This document shows positions 1 to 10,675 of a stretch of DNA of 64,000 bases, in pieces. The notes below the pieces were generated by a model, which was given only the letters and a program-made list of their open reading frames with translations, made no database searches and had not been told where the DNA came from. The stretch spans positions 62,001 to 126,000 of the forward strand of contig WHVD01000038.1 of assembly GCA_015178975.1 (NCBI GenBank), given 5' to 3'. Position numbers and translations under genes: made by a program. This DNA comes from Hysterangium stoloniferum (lineage: Eukaryota; Basidiomycota; Agaricomycetes; Hysterangiales; Hysterangiaceae). The number at the start of each line of letters is the position of its first letter. The first letter of the stretch is position 1.

Positions 1-515
1 GGACGTCGGCTTCAGCTTATGTGCTGCACCTCTACGCAAACGCTCAATGTCCTTAATTTCGGAGGTGAGACTTATGATGGAAGATATGGATATTCAGAGT
101 TCCGAAGAGTTCTGAATATTGAGTGTACAGAAAGACGGGAGAAGGAATAAGAAACTAAGTCGATATCAGATCTGAGGTAAAGTACAAATTCGCGGAAACT
201 AATATAAGTCTACTCGTTATTGTACTACAAAATAAGACCATAATAAGATGGAAACAGAAGTGTTCTTAAAATGGAAATACAATAAGACATATTAGGAAGA
301 CAATATTCCAAAATGGGAATATAACAAACAAACGAGTGAATATTTGTCAATGGACAAATTACCAAATGCGAAACAAGGGAAGAATGCGGATGATACGGTA
401 ACTATGATGTTCCTTAGTCAGAGATCGAAAGTCGGAAGTCGGGGATCAGAAGTCGGAAGTGGGAGATCGGAAGTCGGAAGTCGGATATTGAAACATCCGG
501 GAACGGGTCGTAACA
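1..515 (-). mobile_element. LTR of Gypsy-1 family, cut by window edge
   Basis: Read on the reverse strand this begins TGTTACGACCCGTTCCCGGA at 515 and follows the 5' LTR of the Gypsy-1 element (58796-59465) through to the ATAAGCTGAAGCC motif at about position 20. The last ~80 bp of the LTR would lie left of the window, so it cannot be told whether this is a solo LTR or belongs to an element outside. The block of 21-bp repeats near the LTR start is shorter here than in the 58.8 kb copy. It is a fossil copy of a Ty3/gypsy chromovirus LTR. Confidence 0.85.
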
Positions 516-527
516 ACTTGCAAGGTC

Positions 528-1345
528 TGTTAAGATATGTACAGGGTGGGTCTCTGGAGAAACCTGTGGAATATCCAGTAGGACTTGGCTTCAGCTTATA
601 GGCTGTGCCCTCACTAGATCATGTCATCCAATTTCAGATGGGTGGACAGGAATCCTGGGGAGTCTGGGTGGGGGTCGTGGGTCAAGGGGTTGTAAGTCGG
701 AGGTCATGGGTCATGAGTCGAGATGTCGTGAGAGAGATAGAAGCGCCGGGGCCCATGGGCTCTGACTAGTGTGAGCGGTGTAATTCAAGTAGGGATTAGA
801 GTGGGAAAATGTATTAGATTACTGGGGGGAATCTAAGCCAATTTTCTGACTGGATTGTATGTACAACATCTGCAAGTTTAAATAGACCATGGAGTGAATG
901 ACATACCAAATCCAGTAATGACGAAATGAAAACTAACAAAACATAAAATGGGAATAGTAAACACCAAGTTTGGTGTTAGGAACGGGATGGAACAGAGCAG
1001 AGTCCGAATTGTGACAAAGCATAACCCATAACGGGAAATGGAGTGGGAGTGGAGTCCAAATCGTGACAGGTCATTTGACTAAAATGGGAATGGGGCTCAG
1101 TTAGAGGGGTGACGGGATTCTGAGCGGGGTCCGGTGACTGATGCGTGGGATGAAGACAGACATAGACAGAGACGGAGTCCAGGGGAAGTCCGGTGACTGA
1201 TATGTGTCGTAATGAGGTCGAACGTAACAAGTCTTGATGTACCGAGTACGGGCAGGAAATCCTATAAACAGACAATTGGTGCGTGTAGGGTGTGGTGGCA
1301 TCCAGGTTAGTGCCCGGAGTCCGGTGGGATTGTCTGGTCATAACA
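528..1345 (-). mobile_element. Solo LTR, LTR-A copy 1, with AGGTC duplication
   Basis: On the reverse strand it runs from TGTTATGACCAGACAATCCC to a TG..CA-type end at 528, 818 bp in all. The 5 bp at 523-527 and 1346-1350 are both AGGTC, the target-site duplication expected of an LTR element. No internal coding region accompanies it, so it is a solo LTR left by LTR-LTR recombination. The family shares TGTTACGAC-type starts and the ATAAGCTGAAGCCAAGTCCT motif with the gypsy LTRs of this window, so a Ty3/gypsy origin is likely. Confidence 0.88.
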
Positions 1346-1350
1346 AGGTC

Positions 1351-1605
1351 ATACAAACCCAAAATAGATGTTAAGGTAACACTAACAAGGCTACCAAACA
1401 CAAGATAGAATATAGAAATATGAAGTGAAGAGGGGACAGCTCAACGACAGGGAGATCATACTTGTTTTAGTGGGATTCCTAAGAGATTGAAAGTAAAGAA
1501 ATGAGTATGTGCAGGTCTACTATTTATACTATTTGTTTAGTGTTTATTTAGTATTTAGTATTTATTAGAAATCTGAGAAAAATGCTCAAAATGGCATGTA
1601 CATAT
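1351..1605. other. AT-rich stretch, nothing recognised
   Basis: This interval between the solo LTR and the small tandem repeat has short AT-rich direct repeats (variants of TATTTAGTATTTAT near 1530-1565) and no coding pattern I recognise. Confidence 0.4.
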
Positions 1606-1672
1606 GCACCCTACAGTGCATAACCACACCCTACAGTGCATAACCACACCCTACAGTGCATAACTGCACCCT
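1606..1672 (+). repeat. 20-bp tandem repeat, about three copies
   Basis: The unit ACACCCTACAGTGCATAACC occurs about three times in a row. It is rich in CAC/GTG-type words like the larger minisatellites near 13 kb, 18 kb and 25.8 kb, and lies just left of a tRNA-like gene. Short open frames here follow from the repeat and are not genes. Confidence 0.85.
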
Positions 1673-1809
1673 CAGCACTTATGTAAGCCCACCCAGTGCT
1701 GTGTACACCCATGTGGCTTGCTGGCACTTGTGTAGGTGCCAACTGCATTTGCAGTGCCAACACACAAGGAGGCCCCATGGGCACACAGTGCAAAGCACTG
1801 TGTTAAAAG

Positions 1810-1880
1810 TGTCAGACTGGGGATTGAACCCAGGGCTTCTGCATATATAGCAGGGGTGTTAACCATTACACCACCTGACT
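1810..1880 (-). tRNA. tRNA-like gene 1 (anticodon position UAU)
   Basis: The reverse strand folds by eye into a 71-nt cloverleaf. The acceptor arms AGTCAGG and TCTGACA pair at six of seven positions. A D arm with GTGT/ACAC stem follows (box A-like TGGTGTAATGG), and the T arm is CTGGG-TTCAATC-CCCAG with a canonical box B. The anticodon arm has a four-pair stem and the loop TATATAT, which puts UAU at 34-36 but A instead of the near-universal U at position 33. A TTTT Pol III terminator lies 1 nt past the end. It may be a decayed tRNA or the head of a tRNA-derived SINE; box A resembles tRNA-Glu. Decoding function is doubtful. Confidence 0.5.
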
Positions 1881-2036
1881 CTGGGAAACACTGCTAGCAT
1901 TACTCAATATAACACACTATATGTCCATTGGGGCATAGGCAGTGCCATTGGCCTTGTGTTGGCACTATCATTTGGCTGTGCCACTGCTGCATCGCATCAC
2001 GGTGCTGCTGTGTGGCCGCTTTTCATGCAGAAGGAA

Positions 2037-2056
2037 GTGTGATTATGTAATCACAC
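2037..2056. repeat. Perfect 9-bp inverted repeat
   Basis: GTGTGATTA and TAATCACAC are separated by TG, giving a compact hairpin-forming palindrome between the tRNA-like gene and the copia fragment. No role can be assigned. Confidence 0.6.
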
Positions 2057-2139
2057 TCATGCCTTTGCCTGTACTGTTTTGTAGGTGCATAACAAAATAA
2101 AATACAATAAAATAAAATCAATACCCTGACAATAGATCT

Positions 2140-2950
2140 TAAAGCACAGGTCATGCCTTGGATGGAGGATAGTCACAATTTATTGAATATACAAAATTTT
2201 ATGGAAAATTTTGGTCATATTGAAATTCTTGGTTAATTCCTTTTTAATTCTTGCCATGCCCTCCTGTATATTTGCAAATAATCCTAGGTCATCCACATAA
2301 GCTGCAATGGCCTCAATATTTCATCCATTGATCCTGATGAAAATACATTCATCAGTGGGACTTTGAGTATATCCCAAATTGAGTAATGTCTTCTTTAGGC
2401 AATCATCCCAAGTGTGACCTGCCTGTTTGAGTCCATAGAGTGCCCTGTATAATTTAAGAATTCTGCCAGTCCCATCTTTAAAACCATCCAGTTGTTTCAT
2501 ATAAATTTCTTCGTCAAGAATAGAGTTTAAATAAACTCCTTTAATGTCCATTAATTATATTTCCCAATTTAGGGTAGTCCCCAAAACAATCAAAGTTCTG
2601 AGTGATGCAAACTTGAGTATGGGAGAAGTAATTTCATAATAAGCCATTCCAGGATGCTGTGTAAATCTTTGTGCGACTCAATGACCTTTGCCTTTTCAAA
2701 TTTCCCTTCTGGGCTTGTTTTGGTAGCATATACCCAACAGCATCCTATTGCTGTCCTGCAGGTGGCAAATTAGTTAATTCCCAGGTACCAATGTTTTGGT
2801 GCTGTTCTATTTATGTTTCTATAGCTGCAATCCATATTGGTGAGTCATTTTGGGAAACTGCTGCTTTGTAATCCTCAGGAGGAGTCACAATTTCTTGTAT
2901 TACCATTACTTTATCTCTAAATCTTGATTTAGGCCAGGCTTTTTGTTAGG
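2140..2950 (-). mobile_element. Ty1/copia fragment (reverse transcriptase)
   Basis: The reverse strand encodes a recognisable piece of copia pol. It shows the TWEL-N-PP lead-in near 2780, then a block ending MDIKGVYLN and LYRALYGLKQAGHTWDD (2551-2400), then AAYVDD, the RT catalytic box, near 2300. Only the reverse transcriptase part remains; gag, protease, integrase and LTRs are absent. It is an old fossil with several breaks. The lower end shares about 55 bp with 55433-55490. Confidence 0.85.
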
Positions 2951-3077
2951 AAAACAAGTATTGAAGAAGCAAGCACTTGTATGAAAAAGGTGAGACAGAA
3001 TGTCTCACAAATGGAGGTCATTAGTGTTCAATATCCTCTTGAATGTACTTTTATATATGTGTAGTAGAGTTAGTAAA

Positions 3078-3884
3078 TGTTAGGATACACACACAGGCCG
3101 GGTCTCCGGAGAAACCTGCGGGATATCCGGTAGGACTTGGCTTCAGCTTATAGGCTGCGCCCTTGCTAGATCGTGTTGTCCAATTTCAAACGGACGGACG
3201 GGAATCCCGGGGAGTCTGGGCAGGGTTCGTGGGTCATAGGTCGTGAGTCGTGAGTTGAGATGGTCGAGAGAGATAGATGTGCTGGAGCCCGTGGGCTCCG
3301 ACTAGTGCGAGCGGTCTGAGAAGAGTAGGGTTTTAGGGTGGGAAAATATATTAGATTACTAGGGGGAATCTAAGCTAATTTTCTGACTGGATTGTATGTA
3401 CAACATCTGCCAGTTTATATAGACCGTGGAATGCATGACATACCAAATCCAGTAATAATGAGACGAAACGAGCAAAACATAAAACAGGAATAATAAACAC
3501 CAAGTTTGGTGTTAGGAACAGGATGGAATGGAGCGGAGTCCGAATCGTGACAAAGCATAACCCATAACGGGAAACGGAGCGGGAGCGGAGTCCTAAATCG
3601 TGACAGGTCATTTGACTAAAACGGGAACGGGGCTCGAGTAGAGCAGTGACGGGATTCTGAGCGGGATCCGGTGACTGATGTGTGGGACGAAGACGGACAT
3701 AGACAGAGATGGAGTCCGGGGGAAGTCCGGTGACTGATATGTGTCGTAATGTAGTTGAATGTAACGAGTCTTGACGTAACAGAGTCCGGGCGGGAAATCC
3801 TATAAAACAGATGATTGGTGCTTGTAGCACGTGGGGGCATATGGGTTAGTGCCCGGAGTCCGGCGGGATTGTCCAGTCGTAACA
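3078..3884 (-). mobile_element. Solo LTR, LTR-A copy 2, with GTAAA duplication
   Basis: An 807-bp copy whose ends are TGTTAGGATAC (3078) and GTCGTAACA (3884) on the plus strand. GTAAA occurs at 3073-3077 and again at 3885-3889, a perfect 5-bp target duplication. It carries no internal region. The sense orientation is reverse, judged from the shared ATAAGCTGAAGCC motif near the LTR 3' end. It inserted just upstream (in copia sense) of the copia fragment at 2.1-2.95 kb. Confidence 0.9.
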
Positions 3885-3889
3885 GTAAA

Positions 3890-4160
3890 TCTCTCAGCAA
3901 ACACTTAACCACTGAGAGTAAGTGATCTGTTGTTGCCTCATTATGAAGTAAAACTTATCATATGTATTTAGTACATAAAACATCTTTAGGTATTGTATAA
4001 TATAGTGAATCTTTAACCACTGAGATACTTAAAACATCTTTACTTTTGGGTTATTAAGCATCTGTTAGTCAGGTAAGGTACTATTCTTAATTATTGAACT
4101 ACAGTATGTTGTGCTTCTTGTGGTTGAATATCTGGTTGTGATGGGACTTCTTCACTGTAG
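3890..4160. other. AT-rich spacer with small inverted repeat
   Basis: No coding signal is seen between the solo LTR and the Tc1 fragment. CTCTCAG and CTGAGAG (about 3890-3920) form a short stem, and AACATCTTTA recurs near 3978 and 4042. Confidence 0.35.
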
Positions 4161-4189
4161 TCCTCTGTGGGTGTAATTGACATATTTGG

Positions 4190-5230
4190 TGTGATAACCA
4201 TGCTACTGGATCACTCAGCAATGAAACACTCCCCCTCAGGTGGAGTATTAGAACTATCTCACAACTACACTCTAAATACTGTCCTGAGACTCCCAAGTCC
4301 CCTGGCGGCCATCCAACTAAGCTTACATCTGCTGATATCAGCTATGCTAAGCATCTCATTTGCAGGCCAAAAGCTTATAATGCAGCACAAGTTACCAAGT
4401 CTCTTCAGGATGTCACAAATAAATCCCTCTCCTCCCAAACTGTTTGTCATGCCTTACACAAGGCTGGCCTAAAACCTGTGGTGAAGAAGAAGTGCCCTCT
4501 TCTGAGACAATCTCACAGGAGGGAGAGGCCACAGTGGACAGAGAGACACCAGAGTATACTCTGGAGGACTGGAAGAGAGTTGTATTATCTGATGAGACCA
4601 AAATGAATTGTCTTGGGTCAGATGGAAGGAAGTGGTTGTAGAAAAAGGTGGGGGAGGGGTTGACTGATCGGCAAGTGGAAGAAACATTGAAGTTTGGTGG
4701 TGGTAGTGTGACAATGTGGGGTTGCATGCTTTGGGAAGGCATCATATATGCCACTAGGATTGAAGGGAAGATGGATTCACAGCTTTACTGCTCCATATTG
4801 GAGGATGAACTTCAGCAATCCCTTGAGTTTTACAATCTGATATCATTTTCCAGCAGGATAATGATTCAAAGCATCCCAACAAACTGGCTCAAAAGTGGTT
4901 TGATGACCATGGCTACACTGTGATGAAATGGCCAGCACAGTCTCTAGATCCAAACCCCATAGCATCTCTGGAGGCAATGGAAAAGGAGGCTAGCTGACTA
5001 CAACACACTACCTAGTGGAGCGGAGGAGCTTTGGGAGTGCTGTCAAGTGGAATGGGAGAAGATACCAAAGGGGGTGTGTCAGAACTTGATAGAAAGTATG
5101 TCTAGAAGATTCCAAGCTGTAATTAAGGCAAAGGGAGGGTATACCAAGTACTAGTTTAGTATATATAGAGTTTATAAAGTATAGGCAACAAAACTGTTCA
5201 CATGTAAAAGCTTAATTAATCTTATTACAG
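4190..5230 (+). pseudogene. Tc1/mariner transposase, decayed copy A
   Basis: Fragments in different frames give the order of a Tc1-type DDE transposase. A GGHPTKLT helix-turn-helix region lies near 4300, then a linker ending VVKKKCPLL near 4490, TLEDWKRVVLSDET with the first catalytic Asp near 4590, KFGGGSVTMWGCM near 4700, QQDND with the second Asp region near 4860, and a tail GGYTKY with its stop near 5153. The frame is interrupted by frameshifts near 4280 and 4840, a stop at about 4639 and scrambled sequence near 4960, so no functional enzyme can be made. TATAGGCAACAAAACTG near 5180 matches the terminal repeats of copy B at 10.4 kb. The outer ends of copy A are unclear. Confidence 0.85.
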
Positions 5231-6500
5231 TAAGTGGATTCAGCCTTCAACTCTTAAATAACCTTCCCAGTGTACAGGTAATCCAAAGTAGGAGAATAGC
5301 CCTCTCAAACCAACCCATAAGAATATCAGGCTCATTAATTACTTTGATAAACCTCTTTTGAAGGAGTTGTTCACATAATTGATCACATTTGGTAGAAATC
5401 AATATATTTTCCTGACCATTGAATACCTCACCAACATTAATTAAATGCTCTTTCAAAAATATGGTATAAAAATGAGAGTAATAACTGAGTATCCAGTTGT
5501 GAAAATGTTTGACATAATGCTTGCCAATGGTGATCAACTGCCTGGTATGTATATGAGTTCAAGAGAAGCATCTGGGATCCCTGATTGCTCAGCAATACCC
5601 TGCATCTTAGAAAATTCACAAATGAAAATAATCTCTCTAGACCTTCCATAAGTCCTAAATTGTGACCAAGCCCACTGTAAAGTCTAAAATGCATAGCTTC
5701 TTTAACATTTATAGTATCTGGTAGTCACTCCCAGAGATCTTCTTTCATGGTTCAAAATGGTTTAAAAAGCATTTGGGAAGTTTAGTCCTGCTGCCACCAA
5801 TCCATCCAGTTTTTAACCCCTGGAAAGTCATATATAAGTGCTGCAGCATGTGCTTTAAAGGCCTCTCCATTGACAGCCTCTAACAAACCTAGAGCATATG
5901 ATTCAAAGGTGTCCTGTAGCTGGGGCTGTACCACACCACTAATCCTTTTGAGACAAGTGATGCAAGTATAAAAATGCTGATAGCATCCTTTCCAAAGTGA
6001 GTTCACTACCTTAGTTAATTCCTCATTATTTTGTGTATTACCTTCCATGGTTGACCAAAACTGAATAAAAGCCTCCACAAAGCCATTTGCCTGAGCTGGA
6101 CTGAAATCAACAATACATGGAAACATTTCATCAATTAATTAGTGTCCCTGCTTCTGACATTGAGAGGCCATACTTTGAAACAGCATTAAAATGTGTATTT
6201 GATAATGATTGGAAGTGGTGCCATTAGCTGCTGAGAAGAGAAATGGAACCTAACAATAAAGATGTCAAGAATATACAGATAATACTATGAGCATCCAATC
6301 ACTCATTCTCCAATGACCATTGCAGCATCAGAGACAAATCCATAAACAGCATCATCCATCCTGAACAACATCTAGCATTACCTGTAGCTCCATTCCATCC
6401 AAGAAGTTTGAAGTACAAGGATTGTAGTTAGTCCAACCTCAATATAATGTAAAAAATCAGGATGACAAGATCCAAACTCAGCTACATAACTGTTCCAATG

Positions 6501-7291
6501 TGTTAAGGTGTGTGCAGGGCTTAGCGGAGGGTTTCCAGAGAAACCCATGGGTAATCCAGTAGGACTTGGCTTCAGCTTATAGGCTGTGCCCTCATGAGAT
6601 TGTGGTGTCCAATTTCAGACAGGTGGACAGGAAACCTGGGGAGGAGTAGTTGGTGGGTTGAGAGGTCTGAGGGTTGATTGTGGGAATCCTGTGGAGGTCG
6701 AGGGGTTGGAGGTCAAGCAATGGATAGGTCAGAGCCCATGGGCTCCAATGAGGTAAATGGCAGTGTGTTTCAAAGAGAGGAATAGAGCGGAAAATATACT
6801 GAGATTACTGGGAAGACCTAAGCTGATTTTCTGACTGGATTGTATGTACAACATCTGCCAGATTATATATTGTAGACTGTGGAATGTATGTTACATATAC
6901 CAAATCCAGTAATAATGAAATCCTAAACAAGTATTCATGAAACAAGACAAACACCAAACTAGGTATTAGGAATGGAATGGAACAGAGGTGGAGTCTGAAA
7001 CATGACAGGTCATTTGACCATAATGGGAATGGGGCTCAGTTAGAGAGCTGATAGGTTTTCTGAGCAGGGTCCAGTGACTGATGCATGGGACAGGGTCAGA
7101 GATAGACAGGTATGACATGTGCAGGTCTGGGTGAGTATTCTGGTGACTGGTACAGACAATGAAGGTCAGGCATGGACAGGTTCAATATCTGGGTCCCAGT
7201 GGGTATTCCAGTTAACTGACAACTGGTGCATACAGGGGGCAGGTGCATATATGGTAGTACCCAGAGTCTGGCAGATCTTCTAGTCATAACA
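6501..7291 (-). mobile_element. Solo LTR, LTR-A copy 3, with CAATG duplication
   Basis: A 791-bp member of the LTR-A family flanked by CAATG at 6496-6500 and 7292-7296. It lies inside the MULE-like transposase. It is more diverged and CpG-poorer than copies 1, 2, 5 and 6, so it is probably among the older insertions. Confidence 0.88.
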
Positions 7292-7433
7292 CAATGCTGA
7301 TTCGGCAGTCCCTCGAATAATATTATTTCCTTGGTGTACAATTTTCTTCTCATACCAAACATGATCAACATTTATTAGAACTGGGGATATCTCTGTGACA
7401 GAGATTTACCTGGACCAGAAAATCCAGGAATAC

Positions 7434-8242
7434 TGTTAAGGATGCATACATGGAGGGTTTCCAGAGAAACCTGCAGGAAAGCTGGTAGGACTTGGCTTCA
7501 GCTTATAGGCTGCACCCTCGCAAGATTGTCTTGTCCAATTTCAAATGGGTGGACGGGAATCCCAGGGAGTCTAGGCAGGGTTCATGGGTCAAGAGGTCGG
7601 GGAGTTGAGATAGATAGGTCAGAGGTCAAGTGATAGATGTGTCAGAGCCTGTGGGCTCCGACTAGTGAGGGTGGTGTGATTCAAAGAGGAATTTAGAGTG
7701 GAAAATATATTAAGATTACTGGGGAGAATCTAAGCTGATTTTCTGACTGGATTGTATGTACAACATCTGCCAGACTATATAGACTGTGGAATGAATAACA
7801 TACCAAATCCAGTAATAATGAAAACTAAACTAGCAAACATAAAACCAGCTAAATAAACACCAAACTTGGTGTTAGGAATGGGACGGAATGGAGCAGAGTC
7901 CGAATTGTGACAGGTCATAAAACCATAATGGGAATGGAGCAGGAGCAGAGTCTGAATTGTGACAGGTCATTTGACTATAACGGGAACAGGGCTCAGTTAG
8001 AGGGATGACGGGTTTTCCGAGTGGGGTCCAGTGACTGATGTGTGGGACAGGGTCAGACATAGACAGGGATGGAGTCTGGCGGTTATTCTGGTGACTGATA
8101 CATGAAGTAATGAAAGTCAAGTGCAGACAAGTCTGATGTACGGAGTCCAGTGGGTATTCTGGTAAACTGACAATTGATGCGTATAGGGTGCAGGTGCATA
8201 TAAGTTAGTGCCTGGAGTCCAGTGGGAATTCCAGTCATAACA
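7434..8242 (-). mobile_element. Solo LTR, LTR-A copy 4, with AATAC duplication
   Basis: An 809-bp LTR-A copy flanked by AATAC at 7429-7433 and 8243-8247, the second insertion into the MULE-like transposase. Only ~140 bp of the transposase (7292-7433) separates it from copy 3. Both share the TGTTAAG variant of the reverse-complement end. Confidence 0.9.
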
Positions 8243-8974
8243 AATACCAACAGCTAATCATAGTGAGCCTATTTTGGGATGTTCCTGAAATATTCTGTGG
8301 AGCTGAGATTGTTCATTGGCAAGAAGATGGAGTCTATGAGTGGGTCATTGGTGAAGATGTGTTCCACAATTATGATACATACTTCCATTCCTATAATGAA
8401 TAAGTGTGGACAATATATTGCATGTTACATGATGTAAATTCCATCCACAGTCACAAACACAGTTTAATTGCTTTTGAATACCAGCATCTCTGGTCTGAAG
8501 TCAAATGACAATATCACAGTCAGGATTTTGGAAATGTATGATATCCAAACATTTACATTTTGTATGATTTCCATCATCTAAAGTTGGAGAATTTATATCA
8601 TGGTTTTTATCCCCACCTAGCACTGTGGTTGCCTAGTGAACAGATAACTTGTTGAGTGCTTCATATCCAGAATGCATAAACTGATATGACCATTCACCAT
8701 CAGGCTATTCATCCCAGTCTTGAACTTTCCTATTCTCCATTGGTCCAATAGATGATTGTAGAGCCTTGGGATGGTTCTTAGACATGAAATTGGGAGATGG
8801 TGATAATTTCTCTAATCTTGGTAAAGGAACTGAGGGATTAGGAATGGGAATGTTGGGCTTTGGTGGCTTGGAAGCAATCTCATCAGGAAGAGTGTGAGGT
8901 GGGACTTGGGAATTGAATATAGATGGATTGATCTGATTTGGATTTAAAAAATAACCAAAAGGATATCCTATCAA

Positions 8975-9954
8975 TAATGAATTAATTATTTTGTATTAAA
9001 TAATTGAATATAGCTCATACATACATACCTTCCAGATCATAACCAGGTAACATCCTAGGATAAGGCCCATGATGGTACAGTCCAGGAACTACTATATAGT
9101 TTAGTAAAATAAAGAAATTATTAAGGGAAACTTGGCATGCCTTTTCCAGAAATAGATATTGTTGGTTCAGTCTTTAGCATTGACAATATCAGGCCTGGAA
9201 TGAAATCCAAATAATTTGTGAAAATGATGGAATAGAAACTATATAAATAGTACATTGGAATCAGTTCAAAAAGTATTATGATGATATATCATTAGAGAAA
9301 TAAGATAGACAATTCCAAAATAAGAGGAATAACTGAATAAATTGCAGAAAGTCCAGTAAGCAGTTTAAGTGATCCAGTAAGCCAAGAGTGCCAAATTACA
9401 GATCCACAGTGATCCAAAGTATTCACAGATACTTCTGATAAGAGATTTTACCAGCAGGGAATTCACCACAAGATAGTATAAGGATTTAAAGTTGATGTAT
9501 ACCTCTGGCTGGTATAAAAATGTAAAAAGCAGATAAATGCTAAACCTACACCTTAAAGTCCAGAGTCTAAACCACTCACACTGTATAAGTGAAAGAGGTA
9601 CAAGGCTACAGCAAACTAGAATCTTGCAGGTGTAGTTCTGACTAAATAGTCTTGATCTATCAGCCAGGTACTCCAGGAAAAGAGACAGCTATCTAAGAGA
9701 AAGGATAGTACCTGTCCAAAGCAAGAGATTCCCAAAAACTCTTACAAAGTGTGGAATAACTGGAAAGAAACAATCCTCAAACATGGAATGATAGAGAAGC
9801 TGTCAGAGTGTCACCAAAAAATATAGTTTGATTTGGCTCAGGAATTGCAGAGGTTGACTATCAAGGATCAAACAATTTTCAAACTCTGACATTGAATCTC
9901 ACTCTGTGGGTGCCACACACTGCTGTGAGGGGTGCCGCAAAAAGTGGACAATTG
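8975..9954. other. AT-rich stretch, no gene seen
   Basis: About 1 kb of AT-rich, CpG-poor sequence upstream of the MULE-like coding part. It may include that transposon's 5' non-coding end, but no terminal inverted repeat was found by eye and no protein motif was recognised. Confidence 0.4.
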
Positions 9955-10092
9955 CCATGAATGGAGGTTGTCTGTAATCATTATAATATCAAATGTGTAC
10001 TAATAAAATCAATATTGGTAGAAAACTTCATCTTAAATAGCAGTATCTATTCTGAGACTATTATATTGTTAACCACCAACCATGAGAAACAA
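9955..10092 (+). repeat. Dispersed repeat, partner at 58382-58515
   Basis: About 135 bp from ATGGAGGTTGTCT to ATTGTTAACCACCAAC closely matches 58382-58503, with shared words such as AATCATTATAATATCA and TATATTGTTAACCACCAAC. The similarity stops abruptly on both sides. It could be part of a MITE or an LTR fragment; no terminal structure was identified. Confidence 0.75.
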
Positions 10093-10371
10093 TTCAGAGT
10101 CAATTAATAGAACCTATTGTATATAGTTTTCCAAGTTATGTAAATACTTGCTAATACTTTTGTTAGTAATTTGTTTTTTAAAAGCTAAACTGTAGTTATT
10201 TCTCAGTAAAATATGTGAGATGTCATTGGAAATTTTTCATCCTATGGCCTTCTTTATTAAGTGAAGCCACCTATATATTCTGGGTATGTTGAATCAAGTA
10301 GAAATCTGTTCAAATTGACAGATCCATTCCAATGTAATACATATGCATGAAATGCACCATTTAAAAGGATA

Positions 10372-10584
10372 CAGTAGGCAACAAAACCCTTTCAATGTTT
10401 TGTACTTTTTGAAAGACATGGCTATTCCTCCAGAAATAAATTCTGTAAAATGCCGAACATATTATGTAATATACTTCAACATCATACCTTCCAGAAATGC
10501 ACAGCCCAAAGGCACCACATTCTTATTTGGTAAGTCCACATCACACACAAACCAATAGCTCATTGTAAGGGTTTTATTGCATAC
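10372..10584 (+). repeat. Left terminal repeat of Tc1 copy B (~213 bp)
   Basis: This block matches 14742-14956 closely over its whole length. Each block is itself bounded by an outer CAGTAGGCAACAAAACCC and an inner, oppositely oriented copy ending GGGTTTTATTGCATAC. In the rebuilt order of copy B the two blocks are long terminal inverted repeats. By structure alone each could also move as a small MITE-like unit. Confidence 0.75.
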
Positions 10585-10675
10585 ATTTTTAAAGTTCAAA
10601 ATGGGTCCTAGTCACATGACTTTCTTTATAAAGTTCAACAAAGTCATGTGACCACTCTTCCTCAATGTATATAAG

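Larger units (their letters stand above)
5245..8974 (-). pseudogene. MULE-like transposase with GCM/WRKY-type finger, decayed
   Basis: Read on the reverse strand from 8974. A proline-rich N-terminus is followed by a Cys/His block (CKCLDI, NPDCD, CDCG, then HNCGTHLHQ-PTHRLHLL, 8560-8330) like a GCM/WRKY zinc finger. A central part includes GFVSDAA near 6330, resembling the MULE transposase core, then IVDFSPAQANGFVEAFIQFW near 6090, FPGVKNWMDWW near 5810 and MHFRLYSGLG near 5680. This domain order matches a multicopy family I associate with basidiomycete genomes; the MULE label is from memory and could be wrong at superfamily level. Stops and frameshifts occur throughout (for example near 8700 and 8510). 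Two solo LTRs (6501-7291 and 7434-8242) split it, and the reading resumes across both target duplications. Confidence 0.62.

Noticed and set aside
976-1401. 141-aa reverse frame in LTR-A copy 1, with relatives at 3375-3830 and 42013-42543
   Set aside because: The frame recurs because the LTR is repeated; it spans the LTR edge and is interrupted in other copies, so it is not treated as a gene.
1810-1880. Calling a functional tRNA-Ile(UAU)
   Set aside because: A33, a mismatched acceptor end and a related copy with a different anticodon argue against a decoding tRNA.
2944-4060. A possible further LTR starting TGTTAGGAAAACAAG at 2947
   Set aside because: No matching end or target duplication (CTTTT) could be found on the far side.
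4167-4472. Plus-strand ORF MGVIDIFGVITMLL
   Set aside because: It is the wrong frame over the Tc1 DNA-binding region, which is recognisable in another frame.
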